Positions 7,285 to 16,503 of a stretch of 64,000 bases of DNA are shown here, one piece after another. The notes under the pieces were generated by a model that worked only from the letters and a program-made list of their open reading frames with translations, was not told the DNA's origin and ran no database searches. Every line of letters begins with the position of its first letter. The stretch's first letter is position 1. The stretch covers positions 1-64,000 of the forward strand of contig NZ_JABWGQ010000056.1 in the NCBI RefSeq assembly GCF_014595975.1, written 5' to 3'. Both the position numbers and the translations under genes were made by a program. The DNA is from Sphingopyxis sp. LK2115. GTDB taxonomy: Bacteria > Pseudomonadota > Alphaproteobacteria > Sphingomonadales > Sphingomonadaceae.

Positions 7285-9492
7285 TCAGCGCTGGGCGAGG
7301 AGCTCGCGGGCCGCGGCGACAATCGAATCACGGCTCGGCAGGGTCAGCGTTGCCGCCCGCCCCAGAGGGATGAAACTGTCGTCGGCTGCGATGCGCTTCA
7401 GCCGCTTTTCCGGCGTGCGCTCGACGAACAGCGCCATCAGCGCCTCGCTCTGTGACCCGGTGATACGGCATTCGTCGACGATCAGGATGCGTTCCGCTTC
7501 GCCGACCGCGGCGACCAGCCTGTCGGCATCGACCGGCGCCAGCCAGCGCAGGTCGATGACGCGCGCCTTGACGCCGTCCTCGGCGAGCAATTTTTCGGCC
7601 TGCCGCGACAGATAATATCCATTGCCGTAAGTGACGATCGCGAGGTCGCCGCCGTCGCCATGGACGCCGACATCGCCGAGGCGGATCGGCGCGCCCTCGC
7701 CCGGCGCTTCGTAAACGCTTGTCCACAGCCCATCGCCCTCTTCGTGCAGGTCGCGGGTCATATAGAGCGCGATCGGTTCGACGAACACGACGACGCGCTG
7801 TTCCTCGCGCGCCAGCCGCACGCATTCGCGCATCATCTGCACCGCGTCGCGCCCGTTCGACGGCACGGCCAGGATCACACCCGGAATATCGCGGAAGACG
7901 GCAAGGCTGTTGTCATTGTGGAAATGGCCGCCAAAGCCTTTTTGATAGCCCAGCCCCGCGATGCGGATCACCATCGGGTTGGTATATTGCCCGTTCGAAA
8001 AGAAGCTCAGGGTCGCCGCTTCGCCGCGGATCTGGTCCTCGGCATTGTGGACATAGGCGAGGAACTGGATTTCGGGCATCGGGACAAAGCCGTTATGCGC
8101 CATGCCGATCGCGAGCCCCAGGATCGCCTGTTCGTCGAGCAGGGTGTTGACGACGCGCGCCGACCCGAAACGCTGGTGGAGCTTGGCGGTGACATTATAG
8201 ACCCCGCCCTTCGGCCCGACATCCTCGCCCGCGACCACGATCTCCTTGTGTGCGAGCATCAGGTCGGCGAGCGCCCAGCTCAAAAGCCGGGCCATGTGCA
8301 TCGGCTTGTCCATCTGGCCCCAGTCGCTGCCGAACATCGCCTTGCGATCATCGTCCGATGGCGCGTTGGCGCGCGCCACCTCGCGCTGGGGCGGGACGAG
8401 GCTCGCCATCACCCCTGCCGCGCTCGTGATCTTGGGCCGCCGGATCGCCTCTTCGGCCTGGCGCGCCAGCGTGGCGCCGATTTCCTCATAGGCATCGGCG
8501 ATGTCCGCCGCGCTCATCCACCCCTGCTCGATCATCAGCGCGGCGCCTTTCAGCAGCGGATCGCGCGCCTCGTCGGCTTCGATCAGCGCCTTGGGGAGAT
8601 ATGCGCCCTGCACGTCCGACCCGGCGTGGCCATAGAGGCGCACCGTCGCCATGTGGAGGAACACGGGCTTGCGGGTGCGGCGGGCGTAAGCGGCGGCTTC
8701 CCGCGCCCCATCATATGCCGAAGCGAGGTCGGTGCCGTCGCACCGGATATAATGGAGCCCGGCGCGGCGCTCGAACTGCGCTTCGATCCAGCCCGCCGGG
8801 GTGCGTGTCGAAATGCCGATGCCATTGTCCTCGCACAGAAAGATCAGCGGCATCGGCGAACCCTGGAACGCCGCCCAGCCCGCGGTGTTGAACGCCCCCT
8901 GCGCGGTCGAATGGTTCGCCGACGCATCGCCGAAGCTCGCGAGCACGACCGCATCGCCGGGCAGCGGCAGCCCGGTCATGCCAAGGCGGCGGGCAATGCC
9001 GATCGAAAAGGCAGCGCCCACCGCTTTCGGCAAATGCGAGGCGATCGTCGAGGTCTGCGGGGGAATGTTGAGCGGCTTCGACCCGATGACCTTGTGCCGT
9101 CCGCCCGAAATCGGGTCTTCGGACGAGGCCGCAAAGCTCAGCAGCATGTCCCATGTCGGCGTCCCGCCGGGAAGCTGGCGCGCGCGGTGCAGCTGAAAGG
9201 CGTTCGAGCGATAGTGGAGGAACGCCATGTCGGTGACGCGCAGCGCCGCGGCGACCGCGGCATTGCCTTCGTGCCCCGACGAGCCGATCGTATAAAATCC
9301 TTCGCCGCGAGCTTGCAGATGGCGCGACAGCCGGTCCATCTGGCGGCTGGTCAGCTGCGACAGGAAGATGTCGGTCGCCTCTGCCCGCGACAAGCCGATC
9401 GCGCCGGGGTCGGGGGCATCGGCGCGGTCGGGCAATCGCCCTTCGGCCAGCGCCGCGAGGAATTTTTCATGTACCGCCTGCGCCGCGTCCAC
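7285..9492 (-). CDS. 2-oxoacid dehydrogenase E1, fused alpha and beta subunits
   Basis: 735 residues starting at a GTG (9492) with AGGAGAG a few bases upstream. The N-terminal half is an E1-alpha: GSSGHEGNAAVAAAL, HYRSNAFQL, and the thiamine diphosphate motif as FGDASANHST..LCEDN (GDA/DN in place of GDG/NN). The C-terminal half (from about residue 385) is an E1-beta: VAGEDVGPKGGVYNVT, DEQAILGLAIGMA, PEIQFLAY. Such fusions decarboxylate branched-chain or related 2-oxoacids and pass the acyl group to a lipoyl E2. No E2 or E3 gene is in the window. The downstream neighbour is an acyltransferase-like protein. Confidence 0.88.
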   Translation of the reverse strand: MDAAQAVHEKFLAALAEGRLPDRADAPDPGAIGLSRAEATDIFLSQLTSRQMDRLSRHLQARGEGFYTIGSSGHEGNAAVAAALRVTDMAFLHYRSNAFQLHRARQLPGGTPTWDMLLSFAASSEDPISGGRHKVIGSKPLNIPPQTSTIASHLPKAVGAAFSIGIARRLGMTGLPLPGDAVVLASFGDASANHSTAQGAFNTAGWAAFQGSPMPLIFLCEDNGIGISTRTPAGWIEAQFERRAGLHYIRCDGTDLASAYDGAREAAAYARRTRKPVFLHMATVRLYGHAGSDVQGAYLPKALIEADEARDPLLKGAALMIEQGWMSAADIADAYEEIGATLARQAEEAIRRPKITSAAGVMASLVPPQREVARANAPSDDDRKAMFGSDWGQMDKPMHMARLLSWALADLMLAHKEIVVAGEDVGPKGGVYNVTAKLHQRFGSARVVNTLLDEQAILGLAIGMAHNGFVPMPEIQFLAYVHNAEDQIRGEAATLSFFSNGQYTNPMVIRIAGLGYQKGFGGHFHNDNSLAVFRDIPGVILAVPSNGRDAVQMMRECVRLAREEQRVVVFVEPIALYMTRDLHEEGDGLWTSVYEAPGEGAPIRLGDVGVHGDGGDLAIVTYGNGYYLSRQAEKLLAEDGVKARVIDLRWLAPVDADRLVAAVGEAERILIVDECRITGSQSEALMALFVERTPEKRLKRIAADDSFIPLGRAATLTLPSRDSIVAAARELLAQR

Positions 9493-9657
9493 CTGTCTCT
9501 CCTGTCGTTCGATCGCTGGTTGCCGTTGCAACCACCCGCCGATTTTGCCGGGCGCTAGAACGGGGCCGCGCGGCGCGCAAGCATCTCTTGCCTTGTCACA
9601 CACGCTCGCGCTACCAACTTGGGTGATGACCGAGCGGGGCGAGATCGACCTATCAAC

Positions 9658-10368
9658 ATGATATCCATGTGGATCGCCCAGACGTCGGCCGTGGCCGACC
9701 CGTCGCGCGGCCGGGGAGAGGGGGGCTGGCTGCTCGATCCCGAACTGGTCGACCCCGCCTTCAGCCAGACGGTTGCCGGGGGCGAGATCCAGACGGCCTT
9801 TCCGCCGCCCCCGCCGCCGCCGCCCCCGCCGCCCGAATGGCTGACGTCGCTGTACGAGGCGATCGCCCGCTTTTTCGACTGGAGCGCCCCCGCGGCGAAG
9901 CCGCTGATGTGGGGCGCGGCGGCGCTCGTCGCGCTGTACCTCCTCTATCATTTCGTTCCCGCCTTTGCGCGCTGGGTCGACGCATTGCGCTTTCGCCGAC
10001 GCGGCGGCGATGCCGATGGCAAGGATGGGGCGGGCGCGGCCGAGGCGGGCGCAGCGCGCGCACTGCTTGCCGAGGCCGATGCGCTCGCCGCGGCGGGCCG
10101 GTTTGCCGAGGCGGTGCACCTGCTCCTCTATCGCAGCGTCGAGGATATCGAGACGCGCCGCCCCGGCCTTGTCAAACCCGCGATGACCTCGCGCGACCTC
10201 GCCGAGGCCCGCGACCTGCCGCCGGTCGCGCGCGGCGCATTCAGCCGCATCGCGCGCGCGGTCGAAATCAGCCTGTTCGGCGGCCGCGCGATCGACGCGG
10301 GCGCGTGGAACCAGTGCCGCGCCGCCTATGCCGAGCTGACCGTCGCCGGAAACTGGGCGCGCGCATGA
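9658..10368 (+). CDS. DUF4129 membrane protein
   Basis: 236 residues from ATG 9658 (or 9667). Features in order: short N-terminus, an uninterrupted run of eleven prolines (about residues 44-54), a membrane helix (about 80-100, MWGAAALVALYLLYHFVPAF), and a cytosolic DUF4129 region (about 125-236) with AGRFAEAVHLLLYRSVEDIE and SRDLAEA. It is the first gene of a tightly overlapping operon with DUF4350, MoxR ATPase, DUF58, SpoIIM-type and RDD proteins, a grouping that recurs in Proteobacteria and is thought to act as an envelope or metal-insertion chaperone system. The polyproline run should need EF-P for translation. Confidence 0.8.
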   Translation: MISMWIAQTSAVADPSRGRGEGGWLLDPELVDPAFSQTVAGGEIQTAFPPPPPPPPPPPEWLTSLYEAIARFFDWSAPAAKPLMWGAAALVALYLLYHFVPAFARWVDALRFRRRGGDADGKDGAGAAEAGAARALLAEADALAAAGRFAEAVHLLLYRSVEDIETRRPGLVKPAMTSRDLAEARDLPPVARGAFSRIARAVEISLFGGRAIDAGAWNQCRAAYAELTVAGNWARA

Positions 10369-11594
10369 CCGACGGCGCCGCCGACCAGGGCTTCAACGCG
10401 CGGCTGATCGCGGCGGTCGTCGCGATCGGCGTGGTTGCGTTCATCGCGCTGTGGGCGCTGATCGCGCTGGGGCCGCAGCTTGGCAGCGGCAACGACGGCG
10501 GCGGTCATGCGCTGTCGAAGGCGGCGCCGGGCTATGCCGCGATCGTCGACCTTGCCGAGCGCGCGGGCGCCACGGTCGAACTGCGGCGCAAGGTCGAACC
10601 GGGCCGCCGTGACGGACACGATCCGCTCGTCATCCTGACCCCGACGATGCGCACGCGGGCGCAGGACATGCGCGACATTCTGACGGCGCAGGGCGACGCG
10701 CCGGTGCTCGTCATCCTGCCCAAATGGGCCGCGGGCCGCGCGGGCGCCAAGGCGCCGAAGCCCGGCTGGGTCGGCAGCGGCATCGCGCTGCTGCCGCCGA
10801 CGCGGCTGCTGCCCGAAGATATGTTCGGCCCCGTCAAGGCGGGCCGCGCGCGGTGGGGCAATGACGATGCGTGCGGCCGCATCGGCGGACGCGAAATCCG
10901 CCTTGTCGAACCTGGTCAGCTGCACACGATAGGCGGCGCGCGTCTTGAACCGTTGATCGCCGCATCGGACGGATCGGCGCTGCTCGCGCGGGTGCGCGAT
11001 CGCAATCTCTACATCCTCGCCGACCCCGACCTGGTCAATAATCTGGCCTTTGCGAACCGCGCCAGGGCCGCCGCCGCGGCGACGCTGATCGACGCGATCG
11101 CCGAGGATGCCGGCGCCGACGGCCTGGCATTCGACCTGACGCTGGGTGGCTTTGGCGCGCAGCGCTCGCTGCTGCGTTTCGCTTTCGTCCCGCCCTTCAT
11201 CGGCATTACGCTGTGCCTGATCGCGGCGGGGCTGTTCGCGCTGTGGCAGGCATGGGCGCGTTTCGGCCCGGCGTTGAAGCCCGGTCGCGCGATCCCGCTG
11301 TCGAAGGCGGCGCTGATCGCGAACAGCGCCGACCTTATCAAACAGGCGCGCCGCGAACTCGACGGCGCCGCCGCCTATGTCAAGAACCAGCGCAGCGCGA
11401 TCGCCCGGCGGTTGCATGCGCCCGCAGGGCTGGACGACGAAGCGACCGACGCCTGGATCGACCGGCACCAGCGTGGCGGCGAACCCTTTTCCGCCCTTGC
11501 GCGGCGCCTGCCGCTTGCGCGCAACACCCATGAATTTCTTGCCGATGCCCAGGCGTTGCACGCCATCAGGAAGGATCTACTCCATGACAGCTGA
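10365..11594 (+). CDS. DUF4350 membrane protein
   Basis: 409 residues; ATGA overlap with the previous gene. Two membrane helices bracket the main domain: about residues 13-35 (LIAAVVAIGVVAFIALWALI) and about 275-295 (FAFVPPFIGITLCLIAAGLFAL). Between them is a DUF4350-type domain (about 50-235; ALSKAAPGYAAIVDLAERAG at its start, LYILADPDLVNNL near its end), a region related to GATase-like folds. The C-terminal 120 residues are helical and cytosolic. Its place directly before moxR is typical of the family. Confidence 0.8.
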   Translation: MTDGAADQGFNARLIAAVVAIGVVAFIALWALIALGPQLGSGNDGGGHALSKAAPGYAAIVDLAERAGATVELRRKVEPGRRDGHDPLVILTPTMRTRAQDMRDILTAQGDAPVLVILPKWAAGRAGAKAPKPGWVGSGIALLPPTRLLPEDMFGPVKAGRARWGNDDACGRIGGREIRLVEPGQLHTIGGARLEPLIAASDGSALLARVRDRNLYILADPDLVNNLAFANRARAAAAATLIDAIAEDAGADGLAFDLTLGGFGAQRSLLRFAFVPPFIGITLCLIAAGLFALWQAWARFGPALKPGRAIPLSKAALIANSADLIKQARRELDGAAAYVKNQRSAIARRLHAPAGLDDEATDAWIDRHQRGGEPFSALARRLPLARNTHEFLADAQALHAIRKDLLHDS

Positions 11595-12546
11595 CATCCA
11601 GGGCGTTCAGGCGCTCGGCGCCGCGATCGAGGCCGAGGTCGCCAAGGCGGTGTTCGGGCAGGAACCGCTCACGCGCATGGTGACGATCGCGCTGCTCGCG
11701 GGCGGCCATGTCCTGCTCGAAGGGCCGCCGGGCACCGCCAAGACCTTGCTCGCGCAGGCGTTCGCGCGGGCGACGGGGCTCGATTTCGGGCGCATCCAGT
11801 TCACGCCGGATTTGATGCCCGGCGACATTCTGGGGTCGAACCTGTTCAATTTCCAGACGTCGAGCTTCACGCTCACCAAGGGGCCGATCTTCACCGAACT
11901 GCTGCTCGCCGACGAAATCAACCGCACCCCGCCCAAGACGCAGGCGGCGCTGCTCGAAGCGATGCAGGAACGCCGCGTGACGGTGGGCGGCGAGTCGCAT
12001 GTGATGAGCCCGCGCTTCACCGTGCTCGCGACGCAGAATCCGATCGAACAGCAGGGCGTCTACCCACTCCCCGAAGCGCAGCTCGACCGCTTCCTCTTCA
12101 AGCTTGTCGTCGATTATCCCGCCGCCGATGCGGAACGGCGTATCGTCGCCGACCATGGGGGGCGCTTCAAAAGTCCCGCGGTCGGCGATTTCGGTGTCGC
12201 GCAGGTCGCCGATGCCGTGGCGATCGGCGCGGCGATCGACACGATCGCGACCGTCCGGCTCGCCGACGAGATTGTCGATTATATCGTCCGCCTTGTCCGC
12301 GCGACGCGCGCCAGCGCCGACCTTGAATGCGGCGCATCCCCGCGTGCCGCGACTTTGCTTGCGCGCGCGGCGTGCGCGGCGGCGGCGCTCGACGGGCGCG
12401 ACTATGCGATTCCCGACGATGTCCAGCGCCTCGCCGCCGGGGTGCTGCGTCACCGCGTCATCCTGTCGGCGGCGGCCGAGATCGAGGGGCGCAGCGTCGA
12501 ACAGGTCGTCGCCGCGCTGCTCGAACGCGAGGATGTGCCGCGGTGA
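11584..12546 (+). CDS. moxR: MoxR family AAA+ ATPase
   Basis: 320 residues. Walker A is EGPPGTAKT (46-53), Walker B LLLADEINR (107-113), and sensor 1 is within LATQNPIEQQGVYPLPEAQLDRFLF, the MoxR hallmark. A C-terminal lid follows. MoxR ATPases work with partner proteins carrying VWA or DUF58 domains to assemble or activate metalloenzymes and surface structures. The gene overlaps the preceding DUF4350 gene by 11 bases and is followed by a DUF58 protein, its usual partner. Confidence 0.93.
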   Translation: MTADIQGVQALGAAIEAEVAKAVFGQEPLTRMVTIALLAGGHVLLEGPPGTAKTLLAQAFARATGLDFGRIQFTPDLMPGDILGSNLFNFQTSSFTLTKGPIFTELLLADEINRTPPKTQAALLEAMQERRVTVGGESHVMSPRFTVLATQNPIEQQGVYPLPEAQLDRFLFKLVVDYPAADAERRIVADHGGRFKSPAVGDFGVAQVADAVAIGAAIDTIATVRLADEIVDYIVRLVRATRASADLECGASPRAATLLARAACAAAALDGRDYAIPDDVQRLAAGVLRHRVILSAAAEIEGRSVEQVVAALLEREDVPR

Positions 12547-12601
12547 ACGCGACTTGCAAAAAAACGTCCCCATGGCTGCGCCGCAGGGAGGATCGTTTGC
12601 G

Positions 12602-13912
12602 ATGATCTACCCCACCCGCCGCGCCATCTATCTGCTGCTCGCGGGCGCCCCGCTGGCGCTCGCGCTCGGCCTGGTGCGGCCCGATCTGTGGCTGGTCGCG
12701 CCCGGCTGGATCGGGGTCATTGTCGCCTGTCTGATTCTGGACGCCATAACGGGTGCCAATCCGCGCCAGTTGAAGCTCGACGCACACTTTCCGGCGCAGG
12801 TCGGCGTCGGCGACCGCTTCGATCTGTCGCTCGTCGCACGCGGCCGCGCCCTGCCGCCGCGCGCCGAGATCGCGCTGTCGCTCGACGAGCGGCTGGCCGA
12901 AGGCGGGCGGCTTGCGGGCGAGATGCGCCGTGCGGGCGATGCGCTCGTCCGCAAGCTGTCGCTCGCCGCGACGCGGCGCGGGCAGGCGGGGATAATGGCG
13001 CTGTGGGTGCGCTGGGCGGGGCCGCTTGGGCTGGTGTGGAAACAGCGCCGGTTCCGGGTCGACGGCGCGATCGCCGTCGTGCCCAGCCTGCGCGCGGTGA
13101 CCGACGAGGGCAGCCGACTGTTCCAGCGCAACAGCTGGTCGGGGCTTCGCCAGCAGCGCTTCCGCGGCGAAGGCAGCGAGTATGAGGCGCTCGCCGAATA
13201 TCAGCCGGGAATGGATCGCCGCGCGATCGACTGGAACGCCTCGGCGCGCCACGTCAGGCTGCTCGCCAAGGAATATCGCGTCGAACGCGACAATCGCGTC
13301 GTGCTGGCGATCGACGCGGGGCGGACAATGGCCGAGCCGGTCGGCGGGATGCCGCGCGTCGACCGCGCGGTGTCGGCGGCGCTGCTGCTCGCCTATGCCG
13401 GGCTCAAGCTGAACGACCGGATCAGCCTCTTCTCCTTTGCCGCCAGGCCGCAGGCGCTGACCCCCGCCTATATGCATGTGCAGGATTTCCCGGCGTTGCA
13501 GCGCGCGGCGAGCCTGATCGACTATGCGCCGGTCGAAAGCAATTTCACCCTCGCGCTGACGACGCTCAGTGCGCGGCTCGACCGCCGCTCGCTCATTATC
13601 CTGTTCACCGAATTTGCCGACGCGACGAGCGCCGACCTGATGATCCGCGCCGCCGGACGGCTGGCGCGCAAACACCGGCTGCTCTTCGTCGTGATGCGCG
13701 ACGAAGAGGTCGAGGCGGAGGAGCGCCGCCACCCCGACAGCGCCGCCGATGTGACGCGTGCAAATGTCGCCGCGGCGATGCTGACCGACCGCCAGCTGGT
13801 GATCGCGCGGCTGCGCCGCCTCGGCGCCGATGTCATCGAGGTTCCCGCCGATGCGATGGCGGCGCGCGCGGTCGAGGCCTATCTGGGCATCAAAAGGCAG
13901 GGCAGCCTGTGA
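12602..13912 (+). CDS. DUF58 domain protein (MoxR partner)
   Basis: 436 residues from ATG 12602 with GGAGGAT upstream. Two N-terminal membrane helices (about 8-26 and 29-50) precede an Ig-like region and a cytosolic DUF58/VWA-like domain. The DUF58 motif GSEYEALAEYQPGMDRRAIDWNASAR is at about 195-218 and a MIDAS-like VVLAIDAGRTM at about 237-247. DUF58 proteins accompany MoxR ATPases. The frame is also open at a GTG at 12543, but the good ribosome binding site favours 12602. Confidence 0.88.
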   Translation: MIYPTRRAIYLLLAGAPLALALGLVRPDLWLVAPGWIGVIVACLILDAITGANPRQLKLDAHFPAQVGVGDRFDLSLVARGRALPPRAEIALSLDERLAEGGRLAGEMRRAGDALVRKLSLAATRRGQAGIMALWVRWAGPLGLVWKQRRFRVDGAIAVVPSLRAVTDEGSRLFQRNSWSGLRQQRFRGEGSEYEALAEYQPGMDRRAIDWNASARHVRLLAKEYRVERDNRVVLAIDAGRTMAEPVGGMPRVDRAVSAALLLAYAGLKLNDRISLFSFAARPQALTPAYMHVQDFPALQRAASLIDYAPVESNFTLALTTLSARLDRRSLIILFTEFADATSADLMIRAAGRLARKHRLLFVVMRDEEVEAEERRHPDSAADVTRANVAAAMLTDRQLVIARLRRLGADVIEVPADAMAARAVEAYLGIKRQGSL

Positions 13913-14949
13913 TCCCGCCGCCACCTCCCCCGCCGCGCGCATGCGATGCGCCGAGTTTCTCGACCAGCCGCTTTCGCGCCGAGCGCGAGGCCGACTGGCT
14001 CGCCTTTGACCGGCTGCTGACCAGACTCGAAAAAAAGGGTGCCAAGGGGCTGTCGAGCGACGAACTGCTGCAACTGCCGATCCTCTATCGCGCCACCCTG
14101 TCGTCGCTGTCGATCGCGCGCGCGACCAGCCTCGACAAGGCGCTGCTCGCGCATCTCGAAGCGCTGTCGATCCGTGGCTATTTCCTCATCTATGGCGTGC
14201 GCGAAAGCCGCTGGAACCGCCTCCGCCGCTTCTTCCTCACCGACTGGCCCGCCGCGGTGCGGTCGGTGTGGAAGGAAACGATCGTCATCGCGCTGATCAT
14301 CCTGCTCGGCGCGCTGACCAGCTATTCGCTCGTGTCGAGCAACCCCGAATGGTATTATAATTTCGTCGACGAAGGCATGGCGTCGGGCCGCGACCCGCGC
14401 GCCAGCGCCGAATATCTGCAATCGACGCTCGGCCATGGCAAGGACGCGGGCGAGGGCGAAAGCGGCCTCCATATCTTTGCAACCTATTTGTTCACGCACA
14501 ACAGCCGCGTGTCGATCCTCTCTTTTGCGCTCGGCTTTGCTTTCGGCGTGCCGACGATGATGCTGGAGTTTTATCAGGGCATCGGGCTCGGCGCGATGAT
14601 GGCGGTCTTTGCGGCCAAGGGGCTGGGCGGTGATTTCGGCGGCTGGCTGTTCATCCATGGCACGACCGAATTGTTCGCGGCGGCGCTGTCGGGCGCCGCA
14701 GGGCTGCGCATCGGCACCGCGGTTGTCTTTCCCGGCGCGCGCGGGCGGCTGGAGGCGGCGGCCGCCGCGGGGCGCACCGCGGGCAAGGTGATGATCGGCG
14801 TCATCCTGATGCTCCTCGCCGCGGGCCTGCTCGAAGGCTTCGGGCGCCAGCTCGTCACCGATACGATGCTGCGCTATGCGATCGGCGCGCTGATGCTGCT
14901 CCTCTGGCTTTCCTATTATTATATCCCGCGGCGCGGGGGCGCGGCATGA
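13909..14949 (+). CDS. Stage II sporulation protein M family membrane protein
   Basis: 346 residues; GTG start overlaps the stop of the DUF58 gene (GTGA). The N-terminus begins MIPPPPPPPRA, a seven-proline run. A cytosolic helical region (15-115) is followed by several membrane helices (about 125-145, 200-225, 235-255, 290-310, 318-335), the SpoIIM/DUF95 layout, including the typical HNSRVSILSFALGFAFGVPT and HGTTELFAAALSGAAGL segments. The family is a common member of MoxR/DUF58 operons in non-sporulating bacteria; its molecular function is unknown. Confidence 0.85.
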   Translation: MIPPPPPPPRACDAPSFSTSRFRAEREADWLAFDRLLTRLEKKGAKGLSSDELLQLPILYRATLSSLSIARATSLDKALLAHLEALSIRGYFLIYGVRESRWNRLRRFFLTDWPAAVRSVWKETIVIALIILLGALTSYSLVSSNPEWYYNFVDEGMASGRDPRASAEYLQSTLGHGKDAGEGESGLHIFATYLFTHNSRVSILSFALGFAFGVPTMMLEFYQGIGLGAMMAVFAAKGLGGDFGGWLFIHGTTELFAAALSGAAGLRIGTAVVFPGARGRLEAAAAAGRTAGKVMIGVILMLLAAGLLEGFGRQLVTDTMLRYAIGALMLLLWLSYYYIPRRGGAA

Positions 14950-15812
14950 CCGCGGCCGTCAACGCCAAGGCGCGCGCCGCAAGGGCGAAAAAGACCCGCC
15001 AGTTCGTGACGCCCGAGGGCGTCGACCTTGAACTGCGCATCGCGGGTGCCGGGCTGCGCTTCGGCGCGCTGCTCGTCGACCTGCTCCTCATCCTTGCGGC
15101 GCTCATCCTCTTCTCGCTGTTCATGCTGTGGGTCGGCATCGCGTCGCAGTCGGACGTCGCCGTCGTCGTGTGGATGCTTGGTGCCTTTGTGCTGCGCACC
15201 TTCTGGTTCATCGGGTTCGAGCTGGGATCGCGCGCGGCGACGCCGGGCAAAAGGCTGATGGGCATCCGCGTCGTCGCGCGCGACGGCGGGCGCCTTACCG
15301 CCGACGCGGTGGTCGCGCGCAATCTGATCCGCGAGCTTGAACTGTTCCTGCCGCTGATGATGCTCGGCGTCGGGGCGGCGGAGGATACCGTATCGGGATG
15401 GACCATGCTCGCGGGCGTGCTCTGGTCGCTGACCTTGAGCCTGTTCCTGCTGTTCAACCGCGACCGGATGCGCATGGGTGACCTGATCGCCGGCACATGG
15501 GTGGTGATGGCCGAACGCGCGAAGCTCGACGCCGACATCGCGGTCGATGCCGCGGGCGAAGCGATGATCTTTACCGACGCCGAACTGTCGGTCTACGGCA
15601 TTTTCGAGCTTCAGGAGCTGGAGCGCGTGCTGCGCCACCGCGACGCGCGCGCGATGCGCGAGGTCGCCGACACGATTCGCGCCAAGATCGGCCGCCCGGT
15701 CGCCGAAGAGGATGACGTCTTTCTGCTTTCCTATTACCGGCAGCTGAAGGCGCGGCTCGAACGCGGCCTGCTGTTCGGGAAAAGGCGAGAGGATAAATAT
15801 GCCAGCGACTGA
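14946..15812 (+). CDS. RDD family membrane protein
   Basis: 288 residues, ATGA overlap with the previous gene. The RDD domain covers about residues 28-185: LRFGALLVDLLLILAALILF (helix 1 with the conserved R and D), a second helix near 75-95, then SRAATPGKRLMGIRVVARDGG, the most conserved RDD stretch, and two more helices near 125-165. The C-terminal 100 residues are soluble. RDD proteins are poorly understood membrane proteins, some linked to ion transport. Here it closes the conserved part of the MoxR operon. Confidence 0.86.
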   Translation: MTAAVNAKARAARAKKTRQFVTPEGVDLELRIAGAGLRFGALLVDLLLILAALILFSLFMLWVGIASQSDVAVVVWMLGAFVLRTFWFIGFELGSRAATPGKRLMGIRVVARDGGRLTADAVVARNLIRELELFLPLMMLGVGAAEDTVSGWTMLAGVLWSLTLSLFLLFNRDRMRMGDLIAGTWVVMAERAKLDADIAVDAAGEAMIFTDAELSVYGIFELQELERVLRHRDARAMREVADTIRAKIGRPVAEEDDVFLLSYYRQLKARLERGLLFGKRREDKYASD

Positions 15813-16500
15813 CATGCCGACAACGGACATGAGCGTAACGCGGGCGCTGCACCGGCGGCGCTCGGTGCGCGCCTTCACCGACCGGCCGGTCGACCCCGCG
15901 CTGCTCGCACAGGTTTTCGCGGCGGCGCAGCGCGCGCCGTCGGGCGGGAACCTTCAGCCGTGGCAGGCGACGGTGCTGACCGGCGAACCCTGGCAGGCGG
16001 TCAAGGATGCTGTCGCCGCGCGGATCGCTATGGGGCGCGCGGGGCAGGAACCCGAATATGACATCTATCCGCCCGAACTGACCGCGCCGTGGACCGACCG
16101 TCGCTTTGGCGTCGGCGAGGCGCTCTATGCCTCGCTCGGTATCCCGCGCGAGGACAAGCGGGGGCGGCTTGCTCGGTTCATGGACAATTACCGGGGTTTC
16201 GGCGCACCGGTGATGCTTTTCCTCCATTGTTCGCGCATCATGGGGCCGCCGCAATGGGCCGACATGGGCATGTGGCTGCAATCGGTGATGCTGCTGCTTG
16301 TCGAACATGGCCTTGCCAGCTGCCCGCAGGAATGCTGGGCGATGTATGGGGCGACCGTGCGCCAGTCGATCGGGCTGGCGGATGACCAGATTTTGTTCAC
16401 CGGCCTTGCGATCGGCTATGCCGACGAAGCGGCCGCGGTGAACCAGTGGCCGGTGCCCCGCGCGCCGCTGGATGAAGTGATCGACTGGAAAGGGTTTTAG
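15799..16500 (+). CDS. Nitroreductase family FMN enzyme
   Basis: 233 residues; overlaps the RDD gene by 14 bases. The nitroreductase fold is clear: ALHRRRSVRAFTDRPVD at the start, the FMN phosphate-binding APSGGNLQPWQATVL at about 47-60, the dimer-swap region in the middle, and the C-terminal GLASCPQECWAMY and GLAIGYAD blocks. It should reduce nitroaromatics, quinones or related compounds with NAD(P)H; the substrate is unknown. Alternative ATG codons at 15814 and 15829 would remove the overlap. Confidence 0.88.
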   Translation: MPATDMPTTDMSVTRALHRRRSVRAFTDRPVDPALLAQVFAAAQRAPSGGNLQPWQATVLTGEPWQAVKDAVAARIAMGRAGQEPEYDIYPPELTAPWTDRRFGVGEALYASLGIPREDKRGRLARFMDNYRGFGAPVMLFLHCSRIMGPPQWADMGMWLQSVMLLLVEHGLASCPQECWAMYGATVRQSIGLADDQILFTGLAIGYADEAAAVNQWPVPRAPLDEVIDWKGF

Positions 16501-16503
16501 GCG

